DNA of 8,470 nt from Polaribacter sp. (GTDB lineage: Bacteria; Bacteroidota; Bacteroidia; Flavobacteriales; Flavobacteriaceae): assembly GCA_003537695.1 (NCBI GenBank), contig DPRC01000157.1:5859-14328 (forward strand). Reading direction: 5' to 3'. Below, piece by piece: positions 6,149-8,470 of this stretch (positions are counted from its first letter, which is position 1; the number at the start of each line of letters is the position of its first letter). A program made the position numbers and the translations under genes. The notes below the pieces were generated by a model. It searched no databases. It was given only the letters and a program-made list of their open reading frames with translations, and was not told the DNA's origin.

Positions 6149-6913
6149 TTAAAACTTTTCAAAAACACCGAGACCAAAAAGCGCAAAATCGTATTTCACA
6201 GGATCTTCTTTGTCTAACTTTCGCAGTGTATTATCCAATTCGGCAACGGCCTTCCAATCATTTTGTTTTCGTAGCAATAGTTTTAGTTTCCTAGCGACAT
6301 TGCCAGAATGTACGTCTAATGGACAGGATAAATGCGCAGGACTGTGTGTTTCCCAAAGTCCGAAATCTACGCCTCCTGCATTGCTTCTCACCATCCAACG
6401 TAAGAACATATTGATTCGTTTTGCCGCCGAGTTTTTTAGTGGATCAGAAATATGTTTCTGCGTCCTTTGCTGGTGTGCTATTTCAAAAAAGCAACTTTTA
6501 AAATGATGAATAGCGCTTTGATAGGTTGTAGAGTCGTCTTTAATTAAAAGCACCTGTTCTAAACCACCATGCTTTACATAAATATGTTGTAGTGACTGAA
6601 TGAATTGCTGAAAATCTGTGTGATTAAAGGTCCGGTGTACAAAGCCTTCTAAGCTTTTTAAGTCGCTTTCTTCGTGGTTTATGATAAAATCATGGGGAGC
6701 ATGATCTAGTAATTCCATCATTTTAGAAGCATTCCGAATAATCATGGTTCTATTTCCCCAAGAAATAATAGAAGTTAAAAAACTAGCGATTTCAATATCT
6801 TCTTTTTTAGAGAAGCGGTGCGGAATCTGAATGGGATCTGAGGTAATAAATTCAGGCGTATTGTACAATATTACTTTTTCGTCTAAAAACTCTTTAAGGT
6901 CTGCTTTTTTCAT
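6149..6913 (-). CDS. TIGR02757 / DUF2400 family protein, possibly HhH-GPD-related
   Basis: This soluble 254-residue protein matches the TIGR02757 family, widespread in Bacteroidota and without a known function. Characteristic segments are DPIQIPHRF (26-34), EIASFLTSIISWGNR (41-55), NMFLRWMVR (168-176), CPLDVHSGNVARKL (197-210), RKQNDW (215-220) and DPVKYDFALFGLG (237-249). The LDVHxGxVARxL segment resembles the region around the catalytic aspartate of HhH-GPD DNA glycosylases (VDTHxxRV in endonuclease III), which would make D200 the equivalent residue. No LPGVGxKTA hairpin with a catalytic lysine is obvious, so glycosylase activity is not shown. The length agrees with the family. The gene lies 80 bases downstream of the ABC ATPase gene with no clear promoter between, so co-transcription is likely. 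A 14-codon reading frame ends one base before its ATG. Confidence 0.88.
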   Translation of the reverse strand: MKKADLKEFLDEKVILYNTPEFITSDPIQIPHRFSKKEDIEIASFLTSIISWGNRTMIIRNASKMMELLDHAPHDFIINHEESDLKSLEGFVHRTFNHTDFQQFIQSLQHIYVKHGGLEQVLLIKDDSTTYQSAIHHFKSCFFEIAHQQRTQKHISDPLKNSAAKRINMFLRWMVRSNAGGVDFGLWETHSPAHLSCPLDVHSGNVARKLKLLLRKQNDWKAVAELDNTLRKLDKEDPVKYDFALFGLGVFEKF

Positions 6914-6914
6914 A

Positions 6915-6959
6915 TTAAAATTCAGGAATAAAACTTAAATTTTTAAAAGTTTCTTTCAT
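6915..6959 (-). CDS. Possible 14-codon leader peptide upstream of the TIGR02757 gene
   Basis: The frame reads MKETFKNLSFIPEF and then TAA. Its stop is separated by one base (TAAT-ATG) from the start of the TIGR02757 gene, in a different frame. The close stop-start spacing would allow reinitiation, and the codons look normal for this genome. No repeated-amino-acid run or attenuator hairpin is visible, and short open frames arise easily by chance. Confidence 0.25.
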   Translation of the reverse strand: MKETFKNLSFIPEF

Positions 6960-6993
6960 GGTGCTATTTTGTGTCACTTTACATATTTGTGAA

Positions 6994-7653
6994 TTAAATT
7001 ATGACACCATCTTTCATGGTTAGTTTCCGATCTGCCATTTCAGCCAACTCTTCATTATGAGTGACTAAGACAAAAGTTTGTCCAAATTTATCGCGTAGCT
7101 GAAAGAATAATTCGTGTAAGTTTTTAGCAGCTGCGCTGTCTAGATTTCCACTAGGTTCATCTGCTAAGATTACTGAGGGATTGTTAATCAGCGCGCGTGC
7201 AACTGCTACCCGTTGTTGTTCTCCACCAGAAAGTTCACTTGGTTTGTGGTCCATTCGGTGCCCAACCTCTAAAAAATTTAGGATTTCTTTTGCTTTTTGC
7301 TCTGTTTCTTTTTTAGATTTCTTACCAATAAAAGCAGGAATACATACATTTTCTAATGCGGTAAATTCAGGCAACAGCTGATGAAATTGAAAAATAAAGC
7401 CAATATGTGCATTCCGGTAAGAAGACAATTCTTTATCTGTTAAATTTTTAAGCGATTTATTATTTAATGAAAGTTCAAAGTCATTCGTTTCTGCGGGTTT
7501 GTCTAGCGTACCTAAAATTTGGAGTAGTGTCGTTTTTCCAGCACCAGAAGGTCCAACAATTGCCACAATCTCCCCTTTTTTAATGTGTAAATCAACACCT
7601 TTTAAAACCGCTACGTCGCCATAATGCTTATGAATATTATTACAAACAATCAT
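6994..7653 (-). CDS. LolD-like ABC transporter ATP-binding protein
   Basis: This is a complete 219-residue nucleotide-binding subunit that would drive an inner-membrane permease by ATP hydrolysis. It has Walker [10 protein letters not shown] (34-42), the Q loop at Q89 in [12 protein letters not shown] (86-97), the signature LSGGEQQ (141-147), Walker [11 protein letters not shown] (161-170) and the H loop at H199. The [16 protein letters not shown] stretch and the EPSGNLD sequence are typical of the LolD/MacB-type group, so the likely job is lipoprotein release to the outer membrane or a similar envelope export step. No permease gene lies beside it; the LolC/E-like partner must be encoded elsewhere. 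It is the first gene of a probable pair with the TIGR02757 gene and is divergent from sucC. The lolD name is plausible, but group membership alone does not prove the substrate. Confidence 0.92.
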   Translation of the reverse strand: MIVCNNIHKHYGDVAVLKGVDLHIKKGEIVAIVGPSGAGKTTLLQILGTLDKPAETNDFELSLNNKSLKNLTDKELSSYRNAHIGFIFQFHQLLPEFTALENVCIPAFIGKKSKKETEQKAKEILNFLEVGHRMDHKPSELSGGEQQRVAVARALINNPSVILADEPSGNLDSAAAKNLHELFFQLRDKFGQTFVLVTHNEELAEMADRKLTMKDGVII

Positions 7654-7671
7654 ACTTTATTAATTTATCTA

Positions 7672-7679
7672 CGAAAGTA
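7672..7679 (-). promoter_or_regulatory. Candidate -7 promoter box for the ABC ATPase gene
   Basis: On the minus strand this reads TACTTTCG, one base from TAnnTTTG, ending 18 bases before the ATG at 7653. A TTTG lies further upstream (7697-7694, minus strand), but the spacing of 14 bases is shorter than the usual 19. The box sits in the 182-base divergent gap (7654-7835) shared with sucC, which otherwise holds AT-rich sequence without a recognisable hairpin. Confidence 0.4.
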
Positions 7680-7804
7680 TAAAAAAGAAAGCACAAATAC
7701 GGATGCCTGTTCCTCATTTCGCGTCTAAAGTCTAGGGAATAAGAGTGGATACTTTTTTTGTTTTATTTTATTTGAATCATGGTATAAAATAGCATCTGAA
7801 TTTG

Positions 7805-7812
7805 TATTTTTG
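7805..7812 (+). promoter_or_regulatory. Bacteroidota-type -7 promoter box for sucC
   Basis: TATTTTTG matches TAnnTTTG and ends 23 bases before the sucC ATG, giving a leader of roughly 15-18 bases. The TTTG at 7771-7774 is too far (30 bases) to be a normal -33 element. The position relative to a strongly expressed citric-acid-cycle gene supports the call. Confidence 0.55.
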
Positions 7813-7835
7813 AGCCGTTTTAAAACATTTATAGG

Positions 7836-8470
7836 ATGAACCTACACGAATATCAAGGAAAAGAAATTTTAAGCAGTTTTGGTGTTAGAATACAGCGCGG
7901 AATTGTGGCAAGTAATCATAAGGAAGCTGTAGATGCAGCCAAACAATTAACTGCTGAAACGGGCACAGGATGGCACGTAATCAAAGCACAGGTGCATGCT
8001 GGTGGCCGTGGAAAAGGTGGTGGTGTGAAATTAGCTAAAAATCTACAAGAAGTAGAGCAGATTGCGAATGATATTATTGGAATGATGTTGGTGACACCTC
8101 AGACTTCTGCGGAAGGGAAATTGGTAAATCAAGTCTTAATCTGTGAGGATGTATATTATCCAGGAGATTCTGAGCCAGAAGAGTATTATATGTCTGTTTT
8201 GTTAAACAGAGCTACAGGAAAAAATATGATTATGTATTCTACCGAAGGTGGAATGGATATTGAAACAGTCGCAGAGGAGACTCCGCACTTAATATTTACA
8301 GAAGAGGTAGATCCATTGTTGGGTTTAATGCCTTTTCAAGCAAGAAAGATAGCATTCAATTTAGGTTTATCGGGAATGGCGTTTAAAGAAATGACAAAAT
8401 TTGTTACGTCTTTATACACTGCTTATATCAAGTCTGATTCTGCAATGTTTGAAATCAATCCGGTTTTAAA
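7836..8470 (+). CDS. sucC: Succinyl-CoA synthetase (ADP-forming) beta subunit, 3' end outside window
   Basis: SucC is the nucleotide-binding beta subunit of the citric-acid-cycle enzyme that converts succinyl-CoA to succinate while making ATP or GTP, together with SucD. The 211 visible residues form the ATP-grasp domain. They start with MNLHEYQGKEIL, the hallmark N-terminus, followed by the nucleotide-binding segment IKAQVHAGGRGKGGGVKLA (49-67) and STEGGMDIE (135-143). EINP (206-209) holds the magnesium-binding Glu and Asn. About 180-190 further residues are expected beyond base 8470, given a usual length near 390-400. The start at 7836 is fixed by the conserved N-terminus. No Shine-Dalgarno sequence is present at normal spacing. 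sucD, if adjacent, lies outside the window. Confidence 0.97.
   Translation, partial: MNLHEYQGKEILSSFGVRIQRGIVASNHKEAVDAAKQLTAETGTGWHVIKAQVHAGGRGKGGGVKLAKNLQEVEQIANDIIGMMLVTPQTSAEGKLVNQVLICEDVYYPGDSEPEEYYMSVLLNRATGKNMIMYSTEGGMDIETVAEETPHLIFTEEVDPLLGLMPFQARKIAFNLGLSGMAFKEMTKFVTSLYTAYIKSDSAMFEINPVL

Noticed and set aside
7700..7760. Possible terminator or operator in the divergent gap (GTCTA direct repeat, T-rich tract)
   Set aside because: The five-base repeat GTCTA-AA-GTCTA is short, there is no stable hairpin, and divergent genes need no terminator here.

Overview
The window looks like a chromosomal segment of a member of the Bacteroidota, most likely the class Flavobacteriia. The evidence is the low G+C content, the absence of clear Shine-Dalgarno sequences, several upstream boxes of the Bacteroidota -7 type (TAnnTTTG), and gene families typical of that group (BatA-like membrane proteins, the TIGR02757 family, a HxH-less dihydroorotase homologue, a CXXC-x~20-CXXC membrane protein). 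It is dense, mostly core-type sequence. I see no mobile element, CRISPR array, tRNA or rRNA, and no gene-free stretch longer than about 185 bases.

Layout. Bases 1-701 (minus) hold the N-terminal 233 codons of a DEAD-box RNA helicase, cut by the window edge. It is divergent from a class I SAM-dependent methyltransferase (836-1540, plus). Facing that gene are five closely packed minus-strand genes, read from right to left: a BatA-like membrane protein with a VWA-like domain (6072-4138), a dihydroorotase homologue lacking most metal ligands (4141-2882), a small Tic20/DUF4870-like membrane protein with a TTG start (2878-2552), a serine esterase of the Abhydrolase_2 type (2534-1878), and a CXXC/CXXC protein with two membrane segments (1855-1550). 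Upstream lie a second minus-strand pair, a LolD-like ABC ATPase (7653-6994) and a TIGR02757/DUF2400 protein (6913-6149). On the plus strand, divergent from the ABC gene, is the 5' part of sucC (7836 to the window end), the beta subunit of succinyl-CoA synthetase.

How the genes may work together. The five-gene run is joined by an ATGA overlap and gaps of 3, 17 and 22 bases, so it is probably one operon driven from a promoter near 6110-6117. Three of its products are membrane proteins, one is a predicted esterase and one is an enzyme-fold protein whose catalytic metal site appears destroyed. This points to an envelope-associated function rather than pyrimidine synthesis, but the function cannot be read from the sequence. 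I found no clear defence, secretion or mobile system. The most unusual item is the dihydroorotase-like pseudoenzyme and its tight coupling to membrane proteins on both sides.
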